Assembly (NCBI RefSeq): GCF_028561335.1
Contig: NZ_JAQQTG010000002.1
Span: 1 to 64,000, forward strand
DNA length: 64,000 nt
Direction: 5' to 3'
Source of the DNA: Aequorivita todarodis
GTDB lineage: Bacteria; Bacteroidota; Bacteroidia; Flavobacteriales; Flavobacteriaceae
Made by a program: the position numbers and the translations under genes. This document shows positions 18,330 to 28,691 of this stretch, in pieces; the stretch's first letter is position 1, and the number at the start of each line of letters is the position of its first letter. A model generated the notes under the pieces. The model made no database searches, was not told where the DNA came from, and saw only the letters and a program-made list of their open reading frames with translations.

Positions 18330-19178
18330 TCAATGATGTGCAAACCAAACTTTCCGAACTTGATACGGATATCGCTCATAAACTACATTGTCTTCGTTGA
18401 TGGTGTTTCCCTTTAAAATATCTTCTTTTGCTTCGTCAAATAATTTTAATGCTTCGTCAGTCTTACCCAATCTATAAAGACATCCTGCTTTGTAATATTT
18501 CACATCTCCAAAACTTGGATATTTTGATAGGGATTCATCAAAAGCCTTGATGGCGCTTTCGCAATCATTCAATTCCAAATAAGCAATCCCCAAATACATC
18601 AAATCTAAATGATGCACCCAATCCATTCCGCTATTTTTTTCAATTTGATCTATGCTTTTTTCCAAATAAATTTTCGCCTTTTCAAATTCGTTCAACTGCA
18701 AATAGCTTATTCCAATATAAAAATAATAGGTATGGTCCATTACATAGCCTTCGCCGAACATTTCCAGATATTTCTCAAAATCGGCAATGGACGCTGTGTA
18801 ATTCTTAGAAAAGATACACTCCATAAAGCCTTTGTAATCCAAGTATTTTTGGGGATTCAGCTCTGCCGCCTTCTCCAAAAAAGGTTTGCCCAATTCATCC
18901 TTGTCTTCTTTATATAAAGGCATTGCGCGTTGTTGGTAGAAATTGGCAATAGTTGGATATTTTTTTATAACGCTATCCAACGCATTTCTTCGTTTTTGTG
19001 AATTGATTCCCAGTCCCCTCAACGAATACATCACATTTTCAACTATGGAATCGGTCTCAAATACTGTGTAGGATTGCGGTTTCGGAACAACTTCATTTTC
19101 AATTTTTGAATTGCAGGCAACTACAAATACCATCGCCAAAATGAAGAGACCCAATTTGAAGGAGGAAGTAGATTTCAT
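18330..19178 (-). CDS. TPR-repeat lipoprotein
   Basis: 282 residues from the MKSTSS start, which begins a lipoprotein signal with lipobox VVAC; an in-frame ATG six codons upstream would add MIEMIH and is less likely. After the signal the protein is helical, with at least four tetratricopeptide-like repeats visible as paired helices: FEKYLEMFGEG, YFYIGISYLQLNEFEKAKIY, YLGIAYLELNDCESAIKAF and YYKAGCLYRLGKTDEALKLF. TPR domains mediate protein contacts; no specific partner is suggested. It lies downstream of gyrB on the same strand but beyond a terminator, so it is probably transcribed separately. Confidence 0.85.
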   Translation of the reverse strand: MKSTSSFKLGLFILAMVFVVACNSKIENEVVPKPQSYTVFETDSIVENVMYSLRGLGINSQKRRNALDSVIKKYPTIANFYQQRAMPLYKEDKDELGKPFLEKAAELNPQKYLDYKGFMECIFSKNYTASIADFEKYLEMFGEGYVMDHTYYFYIGISYLQLNEFEKAKIYLEKSIDQIEKNSGMDWVHHLDLMYLGIAYLELNDCESAIKAFDESLSKYPSFGDVKYYKAGCLYRLGKTDEALKLFDEAKEDILKGNTINEDNVVYERYPYQVRKVWFAHH

Positions 19179-19207
19179 ATGTATCATTTCAATCAAATTT
19201 AAAATAA

Positions 19208-19234
19208 AAAAGACTCCCGCAAAGAGAGTCTTTT
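19208..19234 (-). terminator. gyrB terminator
   Basis: Stem AAAAGACTC / GAGTCTTTT with a 9-nt loop and a T-run on the minus strand, 22 bp after the gyrB stop codon. Confidence 0.85.
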
Positions 19235-19256
19235 AGTTTTATATATTTCGGAAAAG

Positions 19257-21278
<2,022 letters not shown>

Positions 21279-21498
21279 TTATAAGCTGTAAGTTATTAAC
21301 AAATTCCTGTGAAAAACGCGGCATTATGGGCTTTGGGAAATAGATTTGGGTTTTGGCGTAATAGTTGCGCACTATTTTCGACTTAATGAACGTTTTATAA
21401 TACTCTTTTTCCGGAAATTTTAAGTTGGATTTAAACTTTTCATTGAAATATTTGTCCTAAATTGGGATTCCCAACAATTTTAAAAAACACATTAAATT

Positions 21499-22041
21499 AT
21501 GAAAAAAGCATTCCTCATATTTTTCGTTGCCGCTACGAGCCTGTCATTCCAATATCTACAAGCCCAGAATTTTCCAGAGATGGATGCTTCCCCGATGGAT
21601 CTTGCCATGGCGCGGCCCGACAAAAAAAGTCCGCCTTTGGCCAGGGTTATCTACAGCCGTCCGCAAAAAAAGGGACGTGATATTTTTGGAGGCTTAGTGC
21701 CTTATGGCGAAGTGTGGCGCACAGGCGCAAACGAAGCTACCGAGCTTGATATTTATGTTCCCCTAAAATTTGGAAGTACGGTTTTAAAGCCGGGAAATTA
21801 CACACTTTACACCATTCCTGACGAACAAAATTGGACGATCATTATAAACAGCGACACCAATGTTTGGGGGGCTTTCAGCTATAAAAAAGAAAAGGATGTT
21901 GCCCGAATTACCGTGCCCTGTGAACAAGCCGTTGCGCCCATTGAATCCCTGTCAATGATTTTTAAAACGGACAGCAAAGGCACTATTTTGATGATTGGCT
22001 GGGACGACCATTATGTGGAAATCCCCTTTAAAAAAGTCTGA
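21499..22041 (+). CDS. DUF2911 domain secreted protein
   Basis: 180 residues with a signal peptide (ends YLQAQ). The mature protein is a DUF2911 domain with its hallmark pattern: RVIYSRPQKKGRDIFGGLVPYG, EVWRTGANEATE, FGSTVLKPGNYTLYTIP, and W.....IIN. DUF2911 proteins are common exported proteins of Bacteroidota with unknown function. It is transcribed divergently from gyrB across about 300 bp, which should hold both promoters, and ends in a double hairpin. Confidence 0.9.
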   Translation: MKKAFLIFFVAATSLSFQYLQAQNFPEMDASPMDLAMARPDKKSPPLARVIYSRPQKKGRDIFGGLVPYGEVWRTGANEATELDIYVPLKFGSTVLKPGNYTLYTIPDEQNWTIIINSDTNVWGAFSYKKEKDVARITVPCEQAVAPIESLSMIFKTDSKGTILMIGWDDHYVEIPFKKV

Positions 22042-22042
22042 C

Positions 22043-22097
22043 GTAGAGACGCACGGTCATGCGTCTCTACTTATGGAAGACGCACGGCCGTGCGTCT
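22043..22097. terminator. Tandem GACGCACGG hairpins between convergent genes
   Basis: First hairpin 22043-22070: GTAGAGACGCA / TGCGTCTCTAC, loop CGGTCA. Second 22078-22097: AGACGCACGGCCGTGCGTCT, a perfect 20-bp palindrome that abuts the queE stop codon. The second is a shortened copy of the first unit. The element type (GTAGAGACGC...GCGTCTCTAC) is a repeat found widely between genes in some bacteria, here probably doubling as a bidirectional terminator. Confidence 0.8.
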
Positions 22098-22727
22098 TTA
22101 TGGGATATTTAGGTATTTATGGGTCTGCAACGAAACTTTCCACTGCGGGTTCTGCATTACGTAATCCACAATCAACGGGCTCATTTTTTCGCGTTTGCTC
22201 CATTCCGGTTGTAGATAAAGGATGCACTCTTTGTTTACTTTGGCCGCCTGTTCTTCCGCAAAGCGGAAATCGTCTTTGTTGAAAACGATCACTTTCAATT
22301 CATTTGCTACTTTATAAACTTCCTCCGTAGGCAATTTCATTTTTTTTGGCGAAAGGCAGATCCAGTCCCAAGTTCCGGTAAGTTTGTAAGCTCCCGAAGT
22401 TTCGATATGCGTTTGCATGCCGCGTTCTTTCAACATTTGTGTCAACGGGCCCATATCCCAAGTAAGTGGTTCGCCGCCGGTTATTACAATGGTTTTTGAA
22501 TATTTCGAAGCATTTTCAACTATTGCTTCAATTGCTGTTGGCGGATGCAATTCCGCATTCCAACTTTCCTTCACATCGCACCAATGGCAGCCCACATCGC
22601 AACCGCCCACGCGTATAAAATAGGCGGCAGTTCCCTTATGGAATCCTTCGCCTTGAATGGTGTAAAACTCTTCCATTAAAGGCAACATCACTCCTTTATC
22701 CACTAAATTTTGTACTTCCTTTTTCAT
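22098..22727 (-). CDS. queE: 7-carboxy-7-deazaguanine synthase (radical SAM)
   Basis: Makes the 7-deazaguanine core of queuosine. 209 residues. The radical SAM cluster motif is CxxxCxxC in GGCDVGCHWCDVK, and the SAM-binding GGEPL motif follows. The N-terminal EEFYTIQGEGFHKGTAAYFIRVGG is characteristic of QueE. The protein is compact, as in QueE enzymes with a reduced barrel. No other queuosine genes are adjacent, although folE, elsewhere in the window, supplies the shared precursor. Confidence 0.93.
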   Translation of the reverse strand: MKKEVQNLVDKGVMLPLMEEFYTIQGEGFHKGTAAYFIRVGGCDVGCHWCDVKESWNAELHPPTAIEAIVENASKYSKTIVITGGEPLTWDMGPLTQMLKERGMQTHIETSGAYKLTGTWDWICLSPKKMKLPTEEVYKVANELKVIVFNKDDFRFAEEQAAKVNKECILYLQPEWSKREKMSPLIVDYVMQNPQWKVSLQTHKYLNIP

Positions 22728-22740
22728 TGTGGCAAAAATA

Positions 22741-22937
22741 CTTTAAATGTGAATGGAAATTCCAAATAACAAACACCAAATAACAAATAAATTACAAATG
22801 ACAAGTTCCAAATCCCAAATTCCAAACAAATCTCAAAAAACAAGAACCTACCAAATTTGAATTTAAAACTAATCTGATTTTGAATTTTAAATATTGAAGT
22901 TTGCTTTTTATTTGGGATTTGGGATTTGGGATTTGAG
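22741..22937. repeat. Long CCAAATCCC / GGGATTTGG inverted array
   Basis: The left part (22757-22830) has TTCCAAATAAC, ACCAAATAAC and TTCCAAATCCCAAATTCC units. The right part (22911-22937) has TTTGGGATTTGGGATTTGGG. The arms are complementary, so the whole gap can form a long imperfect hairpin. The right arm supplies TTTG boxes in a position suitable for the -33 element of the next gene. Confidence 0.75.
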
Positions 22938-22958
22938 GTTTATATTTCCTTACCTTTG
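22925..22958 (+). promoter_or_regulatory. Promoter of the HerA-like gene, -33 box inside a repeat
   Basis: TACCTTTG (22951-22958) is a perfect -7 box, 17 bp before the ATG. TTTG at 22925-22928 lies 22 bp upstream of it and belongs to the GGGATTTGGG repeat array. Confidence 0.6.
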
Positions 22959-22974
22959 AACAAAAATTAGAAAG

Positions 22975-24504
22975 ATGGCAGACAAGCAAGTTTTTTTTGA
23001 TTATATAAACAACGGTTATGCGACAAAAGGTGATTTTATAACGCTTGGCGCAGCAATGCTTAACGGCGAAACCGTGAAGGATGCTTACGTTAAAATTCCC
23101 TTGAAAACCTTAAACCGGCATGGCTTGATTGCCGGTGCTACGGGTACCGGAAAAACGAAGACGCTTCAGATTATCGCCGAAAACCTTTCGGAAAAAGGAA
23201 TTCCCGTGCTTTTGATGGACATAAAAGGCGATTTAAGCGGAATTGCCGCCCCCGGAACCAACAATGCCAAAATTGAGGAACGCCATGCGGCCATTGGTTT
23301 TCCGTATGAAGCGAAAAAGTTTCCAGCGGAAATTCTTTCGCTTTCAGACCAAGAAGGCGTTCGGCTTCGTGCTACCGTGAGCGAATTTGGCCCGGTCCTG
23401 CTTTCGCGCATCCTCGATTTGAGCGATGTGCAGGCCGGCATTGTTTCGGTAATCTTTAAATATTGCGACGACAATAAAATGCCGTTGCTTGATTTAAAGG
23501 ATTTCAAAAAAATATTGCAATACGCCACCGATGAAGGAAAAGACGAATTTGCCGATGCGTATGGCCGGATTTCTTCTTCTTCCACTGGTGCCATTCTTCG
23601 GAAAGTAGTGGAATTGGAACAGCAAGGCGCCGATTTGTTTTTTGGCGAAAAATCGTTTGACACCGATGATTTGCTTCGCGTGAACGAAAACGGGATGGGG
23701 TATATAAACATCCTCCGTTTGACCGATATTCAGGATCGCCCGAAACTTTTTTCAACTTTTATGTTAAGCCTTTTGGCTGAAATTTACGCAACCTTCCCCG
23801 AACAGGGCGATAGCGGCAGGCCGGAATTGGTAATCTTTATAGACGAGGCACATTTAATCTTCAACGAAGCCAGCAGCGCACTGCTCAACCAAATTGAAAG
23901 CATCGTAAAATTGATACGTTCCAAAGGGGTGGGGCTTTATTTTTGCACTCAAAACCCAACCGATGTGCCCGATGCTGTTTTGAGCCAACTGGGTTTGAAA
24001 ATCCAGCATGCGCTTCGAGCCTTTACGGCCAAGGATAGAAAGGCGATAAAACTGACAGCGGAGAATTATCCACTTTCCGACTATTACAAAACCGACGAAG
24101 TTTTAACCGCCTTGGGAATTGGCGAGGCTTTGGTAAGTGCTTTGAACGAAAAAGGTATCCCAACACCGCTGGCCAGAACGATGCTCCGTGCGCCCATGAG
24201 CCGCATGGACGTTTTAACGGAGGAAGAATTGAAAAATTTATTGAAATCCTCAAAACTCATCCCGAAATACAATGAAGTGACGGACCGCGAAAGTGCGTAT
24301 GAAATGTTGACCGAAAAAATAGAAACCGCCAACAAGGAAGAAGCAAAGGAAAAAGCCCAAAAAGAGAAGGAGGCTGCAAGAAAAACTACTTCCGGCCGAA
24401 GTTCCTCCAGCCGCAGAAGTACTTCGAACCCTTGGATAAAAACACTTTCAAGCCCAACTGTAATTCGCAGTGTTTTGGGGATTTTGGGGAAAATGATGAA
24501 ATGA
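22975..24504 (+). CDS. HerA-like / DUF853 ATPase
   Basis: 509-residue hexameric-type ATPase of the HerA-FtsK superfamily, DUF853 branch. Walker A GATGTGKT at 54-61; Walker B in ELVIFIDEAHLIF near 280; the LIRSKGVGLYFCTQNPTDVP segment carries the sensor/arginine region characteristic of the branch. The C-terminus has a KEAKEKAQKEKEAARK-type charged helix and a serine-rich linker. The biological role of this branch is not settled; DNA translocation is the general expectation. It is not in a defence-like neighbourhood here (no nuclease such as NurA is adjacent). Confidence 0.9.
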   Translation: MADKQVFFDYINNGYATKGDFITLGAAMLNGETVKDAYVKIPLKTLNRHGLIAGATGTGKTKTLQIIAENLSEKGIPVLLMDIKGDLSGIAAPGTNNAKIEERHAAIGFPYEAKKFPAEILSLSDQEGVRLRATVSEFGPVLLSRILDLSDVQAGIVSVIFKYCDDNKMPLLDLKDFKKILQYATDEGKDEFADAYGRISSSSTGAILRKVVELEQQGADLFFGEKSFDTDDLLRVNENGMGYINILRLTDIQDRPKLFSTFMLSLLAEIYATFPEQGDSGRPELVIFIDEAHLIFNEASSALLNQIESIVKLIRSKGVGLYFCTQNPTDVPDAVLSQLGLKIQHALRAFTAKDRKAIKLTAENYPLSDYYKTDEVLTALGIGEALVSALNEKGIPTPLARTMLRAPMSRMDVLTEEELKNLLKSSKLIPKYNEVTDRESAYEMLTEKIETANKEEAKEKAQKEKEAARKTTSGRSSSSRRSTSNPWIKTLSSPTVIRSVLGILGKMMK

Positions 24505-24510
24505 TTGAAA

Positions 24511-24680
24511 AATTCCAAATAAAAAACCTGCCTGTCGTGCCTCTGGCAGGCAGGTTCCAAATTCCAAAATTTCATCCTTAATAAATCCCGAACTCAAAAT
24601 CAAGACGAAAAAGACCCATAAACCCACTAAACTTAATAACCAAATAACTTTTTAACTCAATAACTTAATAACCCAGTAAC
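24511..24680. repeat. Composite intergenic repeat: CCAAAT, GC palindrome and TTAATAAC array
   Basis: Three families are stacked in one 187-bp gap. TTCCAAAT text at 24511-24575 is interrupted at 24527-24554 by a 28-bp palindrome (arms CCTGCCTG / CAGGCAGG, loop TCGTGCCTCTGG). TTCCAAATTCC resumes right after it, as if the palindrome had inserted into the array. A TTAATAAC/CTCAATAAC octamer array follows at 24631-24680. Confidence 0.75.
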
Positions 24681-24691
24681 TAAAAACTTAA

Positions 24692-25258
24692 ATGAAAAAA
24701 ACACTCATACTAATAGGAATAGTTTCACTTGCTTTTGTTCAATGCGGAAAGGACAGCGATCCTTTTCTGATTAAAAACGGTTCCATCGGCAATCTTACCA
24801 GCGAGATGAAGGTCAAGCAAATCGATTCCATTTTTGCGGCAGATTCCATTGTAAAAATAAATTCATCACCAAACGCTTTGGAAACTCAGGGCGAGGTGGA
24901 GATTTATGAAAAGGGCGGCAAAAAGCTTCTTTTGCTTTCTCCCAAAGACGAGGCCGATCCAAATTCAACAATTACCGATATTTTAGTTTTCGACCCTCGC
25001 TACAAAACAGAAAAAGGACTGAATTCAGCTAGTAAGTTTAAAGATTTTAAGGCAAACCATGCTGTTGCAAATGTTCAAAGAATACTCCGGGGCGTAATGG
25101 TATTTCTAAAAGATTCTGACATTTATTTAACCATTGATGAACAATATCTTCCAGCGGAACTTCGCAACGATCCTGATGCCAAAATTGAGGCAAGTCAAAT
25201 TCCTGATGATGCACCAATAAAATATTTTAGGATTGGCTGGGAACCTGCTGCTCAGTGA
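24692..25258 (+). CDS. Hypothetical lipoprotein
   Basis: 188 residues with a lipobox (AFVQC, then GKDSD), so a lipid-anchored exported protein. The mature part has no motif I recognise; it combines short beta strands with polar helices and ends in IKYFRIGWEPAAQ. It is followed by a run of CAGTGATCAGTGGTCAGTAG text. No function proposed. Confidence 0.75.
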   Translation: MKKTLILIGIVSLAFVQCGKDSDPFLIKNGSIGNLTSEMKVKQIDSIFAADSIVKINSSPNALETQGEVEIYEKGGKKLLLLSPKDEADPNSTITDILVFDPRYKTEKGLNSASKFKDFKANHAVANVQRILRGVMVFLKDSDIYLTIDEQYLPAELRNDPDAKIEASQIPDDAPIKYFRIGWEPAAQ

Positions 25259-25283
25259 TCAGTGGTCAGTAGTCAGTGGTTTT
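25259..25283. repeat. CAGTGGTCAGT intergenic repeat
   Basis: A short-period array of CAGTGATCAGTGGTCAGTAGTCAG type. Similar text, CAGTTGCAGTATTCAGT, occurs at 28664-28691, 29074-29107 and 30482-30528. Confidence 0.5.
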
Positions 25284-25388
25284 ATGAGGCTAAAGAAATT
25301 TTGCGTGCAAAGGTTTTGTTAACATTCATTAAAAAATAAATGCTTTCCTTTAATTTTAGTGCAATTAACCATTCAAAATGATTGTATT

Positions 25389-25463
25389 ATGACTGCGATT
25401 TTAGGTTCTACTTTTGAAGCCATTGCGCTTCTTAAAAACAAAAAAGACACAGCTAAAACATAA
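25389..25463 (+). CDS. Possible 24-residue small ORF
   Basis: ATG to TAA encodes a 24-residue peptide, MTAILGSTFEAIALLKNKKD plus TAKT, with an amphipathic first half. It sits between an AT-rich upstream segment and a hairpin (25471-25503, AAAGCCCTT / AAGGGGTTT with a T-rich loop), the arrangement expected of a short transcript. Nothing else supports translation, so it could equally be the body of a small RNA. Confidence 0.25.
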   Translation: MTAILGSTFEAIALLKNKKDTAKT

Positions 25464-25470
25464 TTTATTA

Positions 25471-25503
25471 ACTTTAAAGCCCTTTGTTTTTCAAGGGGTT
25501 TTA
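25471..25503 (+). terminator. Hairpin before the Rho-N-like gene
   Basis: TTAAAGCCCTTTG, a T-rich loop, then CAAGGGGTTTTATG. The stem is imperfect (one G-G mismatch) and followed by T residues. Probably ends the short upstream transcript. Confidence 0.5.
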
Positions 25504-25521
25504 TGCTTAAAATGAATCGTT

Positions 25522-25761
25522 ATGCCAAATCCAAGAATTAAAAACGAAGAACAGTACGAGGCATTGCGCGACAAAGGATATAGCAAACAAAAAGCTGCCC
25601 GCATTGCCAACACTCCAGACGCCGGAAAAAAAGGCGGGAAAGCAAAACCTTATGAGGAATGGACCAAAGCCGAACTTTATGAACAAGCTAAGCACGTGGG
25701 CATTGAGGGCCGTTCAAAAATGAAGAAAAAAGAACTGATCCACGCTTTAAGAAATAATTGA
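25522..25761 (+). CDS. Small Rho-N / SAP-like protein
   Basis: 79 residues, very basic. The first half (KNEEQYEALRDKGYSKQKAARIANTP) resembles the ChaB/DUF7218 type of small stress proteins. The second half (WTKAELYEQAKHVGIEGRSKM, then KKKELIHALR) is a helix-extended-helix of the Rho N-terminal or SAP type that binds nucleic acids. It starts a tightly packed group: its stop TGA overlaps the ATG of the VOC gene by one base. Function unknown. Confidence 0.8.
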   Translation: MPNPRIKNEEQYEALRDKGYSKQKAARIANTPDAGKKGGKAKPYEEWTKAELYEQAKHVGIEGRSKMKKKELIHALRNN

Positions 25762-26186
25762 TGGCGAACACATTAAGGCCCTTCCATCTCGCAATACCCG
25801 TAGATAATTTGGAAGTTTGCAGAAAATTTTACAGAGACGTACTCGAACTTTCCGAAGGACGCAGCAGCGACCATTGGGTAGATTTCGATTTTTTTGGGCA
25901 TCAGCTTGTAATTCATCTAAAAGAGAAGGATTCCGAAGTAGAAGCCATAAATCCCGTAGATGGAAAAGATGTGCCCATACCGCATTTCGGGGTTGTATTG
26001 GATATGGAAACCTTTAAGGTTTTTTCTGAAAAACTGATTCAAAAAAACATTACCTTCATCATAGAACCGTACATTCGTTTTGAAGGACAGGTGGGCGAAC
26101 AGGCTACCATGTTTTTTAAGGATCCCGCAGGAAATGCTTTGGAATTTAAAGCATTTAACGACCTAACACAATTATTCGCCAAATGA
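25761..26186 (+). CDS. VOC-family (glyoxalase-like) protein
   Basis: 141 residues with the beta-alpha-beta-beta-beta repeats of the vicinal oxygen chelate fold. Likely metal ligands are H9 (PFHLAIPV), H47 or H52 (GHQLVIHL), H75 (IPHFGVVL) and E128 (DPAGNALEFK). Substrates vary (methylglyoxal adducts, aromatic diols, antibiotics) and cannot be chosen from sequence. It starts one base before the previous stop codon ends and overlaps the next gene by 4 bp (ATGA), so the three genes are translationally linked. An upstream TTG at 25758 is a less likely start. Confidence 0.88.
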   Translation: MANTLRPFHLAIPVDNLEVCRKFYRDVLELSEGRSSDHWVDFDFFGHQLVIHLKEKDSEVEAINPVDGKDVPIPHFGVVLDMETFKVFSEKLIQKNITFIIEPYIRFEGQVGEQATMFFKDPAGNALEFKAFNDLTQLFAK

Positions 26187-27223
26187 TCAAACAAATACCG
26201 CCGCAAATCATCCGACAAATATTTGTCATTTTACTCGTTTTATTAATGGGAAGCCTTATTTTTAGGGAGCTACTTCCTTATTTAACAGGGGTTTTGGGAG
26301 CGGTAACCATTTATGTTTTAATGCGCAAATGGATGGCTACATTGGTCAACAAAAAAAAATGGAACCCTTCGCTGGCAGCCACTTTCCTGATGTTCCTTTC
26401 TTTTGTGGGAATCCTAATTCCCATTGCAGGTATTATTTTGATGCTCACCAACAAAATTGGCGACGCAGTCCAGAATTCCGCAGAGGTTATTAGGGCACTT
26501 AAGGAGCAACTTGGAAAAATAGAGGACAAAGTTGGGTACGACCTTAATTCACAGATAGACCCTTCGGCCATTACGGGTTGGATTTCGGAAAACCTGCAGA
26601 GCTTGGCAGGGGGCACTTTCAACGCGTTTATCGCTATCGGGCTAATGTATTTTATGCTTTATTACATGCTGACCAACCGAACCGATTTACGGGAATCGCT
26701 CAAAGAATACATTCCCATGGATCGTGGAAACTTAAAGGAAATCGGTTCCGAAGTACAGGCTATGGTGCGCTCCAATGCGCTGGGCATCCCCTTGGTCGCA
26801 TTAGCACAGGGAATAGTCGCGTTAATAGGCTTCCTTATTTTTGGTGTTGAAGATCCTTTCTTTTGGTTCGTTATTGTTACCATCGGCAGTATGATTCCAT
26901 TTGTGGGAACTTTGGTGGGTATTCTGCCTGTTTTTTTGCTCACACTTTCCACCGGGCACAGCTTTCAAGCCTGGGGAATCCTTATTTACGGCTTTGTGGT
27001 TGTGGGTTCAACAGATAATATCATTCGCCTTTATGTGCTTAAGAAACTGGACAATGTGCATCCTCTAATAACGCTTATTGGCGTTATTGTGGGCGTACCG
27101 CTTTTCGGTTTCATCGGGCTTATTTTTGGCCCGCTGCTCATCAGCCTTTTTATGGTAATTGTCCGTATCTACAGGAAAGAATACGGCAAAGAGGATACCG
27201 CGACCGAAGAAGAAAGATTGTAA
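26183..27223 (+). CDS. AI-2E family transporter (PerM/YdiK-like)
   Basis: 346-residue inner-membrane protein with about seven hydrophobic segments: a pair near the N-terminus, LSFVGILIPIAGIILML, and a C-terminal bundle containing GSMIPFVGTLVGILP and HPLITLIGVIVGVPLFGFIGLIFGPLL. This is the AI-2E superfamily pattern. Members export autoinducer-2 or act as Na+/H+ antiporters; the substrate here is open. Its ATG overlaps the VOC stop by 4 bp. Confidence 0.9.
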   Translation: MIKQIPPQIIRQIFVILLVLLMGSLIFRELLPYLTGVLGAVTIYVLMRKWMATLVNKKKWNPSLAATFLMFLSFVGILIPIAGIILMLTNKIGDAVQNSAEVIRALKEQLGKIEDKVGYDLNSQIDPSAITGWISENLQSLAGGTFNAFIAIGLMYFMLYYMLTNRTDLRESLKEYIPMDRGNLKEIGSEVQAMVRSNALGIPLVALAQGIVALIGFLIFGVEDPFFWFVIVTIGSMIPFVGTLVGILPVFLLTLSTGHSFQAWGILIYGFVVVGSTDNIIRLYVLKKLDNVHPLITLIGVIVGVPLFGFIGLIFGPLLISLFMVIVRIYRKEYGKEDTATEEERL

Positions 27224-27333
27224 ATTTTATTTCTTCCGAAGAATTTATTTTGTCGTTTCAGAAGTATTTATAACATAATTTTAAAAGTATTCCTTCTTCA
27301 ATTCTTTATTTTTAGGGAACAAATAAATATTAT

Positions 27334-27774
27334 ATGCTTTTCAGAAAAAAGAAAGAAAAAAAACCCTCTACCATCGCCATGATGGATTCTAAGATTAACG
27401 AGGATTATGTGGGGGAAAAAGTAACCAAAATAAAAGACGAAGATATTGAAATAGTCATGGACAACGAAGAAGCTATTTCAGAAAAACTGAGCAACGCCAG
27501 CCCCTTGCGCAAATATGCCGAACTCGGAAAAATTATGTTCGCCATGCTCAAAGACGTTAAAAAGGGAAATTATCCAAACGTGCCATGGTTTACCATTGCT
27601 TCCATTGCAGTAGCTCTTTTATATGTTTTCAATCCTTTTGATTTGGTGCCGGATTTTATTCCAGGCGTAGGCTATATTGATGATTTGGCAGTATTATCCA
27701 TCAGTATGGGCTGGATAGAAACAGATCTTCACAAATACTTGGATTGGCGTTTGGCGAACGGTGAAAATGCTTAG
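27334..27774 (+). CDS. YkvA family (DUF1232) membrane protein
   Basis: 146 residues. The charged N-terminal half contains IEIVMDNEEAISEKL; the C-terminal half is the DUF1232 domain with PWFTIASIAVALLYVFNP, FDLVPDFIPGVGYIDDLAVL. The domain has two membrane-associated helices and no known activity. Its stop codon overlaps that of folD, which runs in the opposite direction, by 4 bp. Confidence 0.88.
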   Translation: MLFRKKKEKKPSTIAMMDSKINEDYVGEKVTKIKDEDIEIVMDNEEAISEKLSNASPLRKYAELGKIMFAMLKDVKKGNYPNVPWFTIASIAVALLYVFNPFDLVPDFIPGVGYIDDLAVLSISMGWIETDLHKYLDWRLANGENA

Positions 27775-28649
27775 CCCTTGCGCTGCTCTCTCGCCAAAAG
27801 GGTATTTTTAAGAAGCATCGCAATGGTCATTGGACCCACACCGCCGGGAACTGGCGTTATAAACGAAGCTTTTTTGCTCACATTTGCAAAATCAACATCC
27901 CCTGTAATTATATAGCCTTTTGGATGGCTGGCGTCTTCAACCCTTGTTATTCCCACATCAATAATTACGGCATCGTCCTTTACCATTTCAGCCTTCAAAA
28001 AGTTTGGAACGCCCAATGCTGAAATGATTATATCTGCCTGTGTGGTTATCTGCGCGATGTTTTTGGTGTTGCTGTGCGTAAGGGTTACGGTACTATTCCC
28101 TGGCCAACCCTTTCGGCTCATCAAAATGCTCATCGGGCGGCCCACAATGTGGCTCCTGCCAATAACTACGGTGTGTTTTCCCTTTGTATCCACATCATAG
28201 CGCTGTAGCAATTCAAGAATCCCGAAGGGCGTTGCAGGAATGAACGTGCTCATATCCAAAGCCATTTTTCCGAAGTTTTCGGGGTGAAAACCGTCCACAT
28301 CTTTTGAAGGATCTACGGTAAGCAACACTTTTTGGGTATCAATTTGTGGAGGCAATGGCAGTTGCACGATGAAACCGTCTATATTGTCATCCTCATTTAA
28401 TTCCTTAATCTTTTTCAGTAATTCCAGCTCGCTTGTGGTGTGCGGCATTTTCACCAAAGTAGATTCAAAACCAACCCGTTCGCAAGCCTTAACCTTACTG
28501 CCAACGTAGGTGAGGCTGGCACCATCGTCGCCAACAATAATTGCGGCAAGGTGAGGCACTTTTTCACCGTTGGCCTTCATTTTTTCAACTTCAGCGGCTA
28601 TTTCGTTTTTTATGTCGTTGCTTACTTTCTTTCCGTCTAGTATTGTCAT
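27771..28649 (-). CDS. folD: Bifunctional methylenetetrahydrofolate dehydrogenase/cyclohydrolase
   Basis: Interconverts 5,10-methylene-, methenyl- and 10-formyl-tetrahydrofolate. 292 residues from MTILDGKKV; a TTG three codons upstream is also in frame but less likely. Signatures: YVGSKVKACERVGF with the catalytic lysine, GFIVQLPLPPQID, DVDGFHPENFGKMALD, GRSHIVGRPMSILM for NADP binding, and TPVPGGVGPMTIAMLL. Gene order folD - four-helix protein - ffh on the minus strand is separated by CAGTTGCAG repeats. Confidence 0.97.
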   Translation of the reverse strand: MTILDGKKVSNDIKNEIAAEVEKMKANGEKVPHLAAIIVGDDGASLTYVGSKVKACERVGFESTLVKMPHTTSELELLKKIKELNEDDNIDGFIVQLPLPPQIDTQKVLLTVDPSKDVDGFHPENFGKMALDMSTFIPATPFGILELLQRYDVDTKGKHTVVIGRSHIVGRPMSILMSRKGWPGNSTVTLTHSNTKNIAQITTQADIIISALGVPNFLKAEMVKDDAVIIDVGITRVEDASHPKGYIITGDVDFANVSKKASFITPVPGGVGPMTIAMLLKNTLLAREQRKG

Positions 28650-28663
28650 TTTTTTCAAAAGTT

Positions 28664-28691
28664 TTCAGTAGCAGTTGCAGTTGGCAGTCTT
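28664..28691. repeat. CAGTTGCAGTTGGCAG repeat between folD and the four-helix gene
   Basis: TTTTCAGTAGCAGTTGCAGTTGGCAG text. The matching ACTGCACACTGCAACTAGATACTGCAAC array lies on the other side of the next gene (29074-29107), so the four-helix bundle gene is flanked by two copies in opposite orientation. Confidence 0.55.

Noticed and set aside
22975-24504. HerA-like ATPase as part of a defence system
   Set aside because: No nuclease or other defence gene is adjacent; neighbours are repeats, queE and a lipoprotein.
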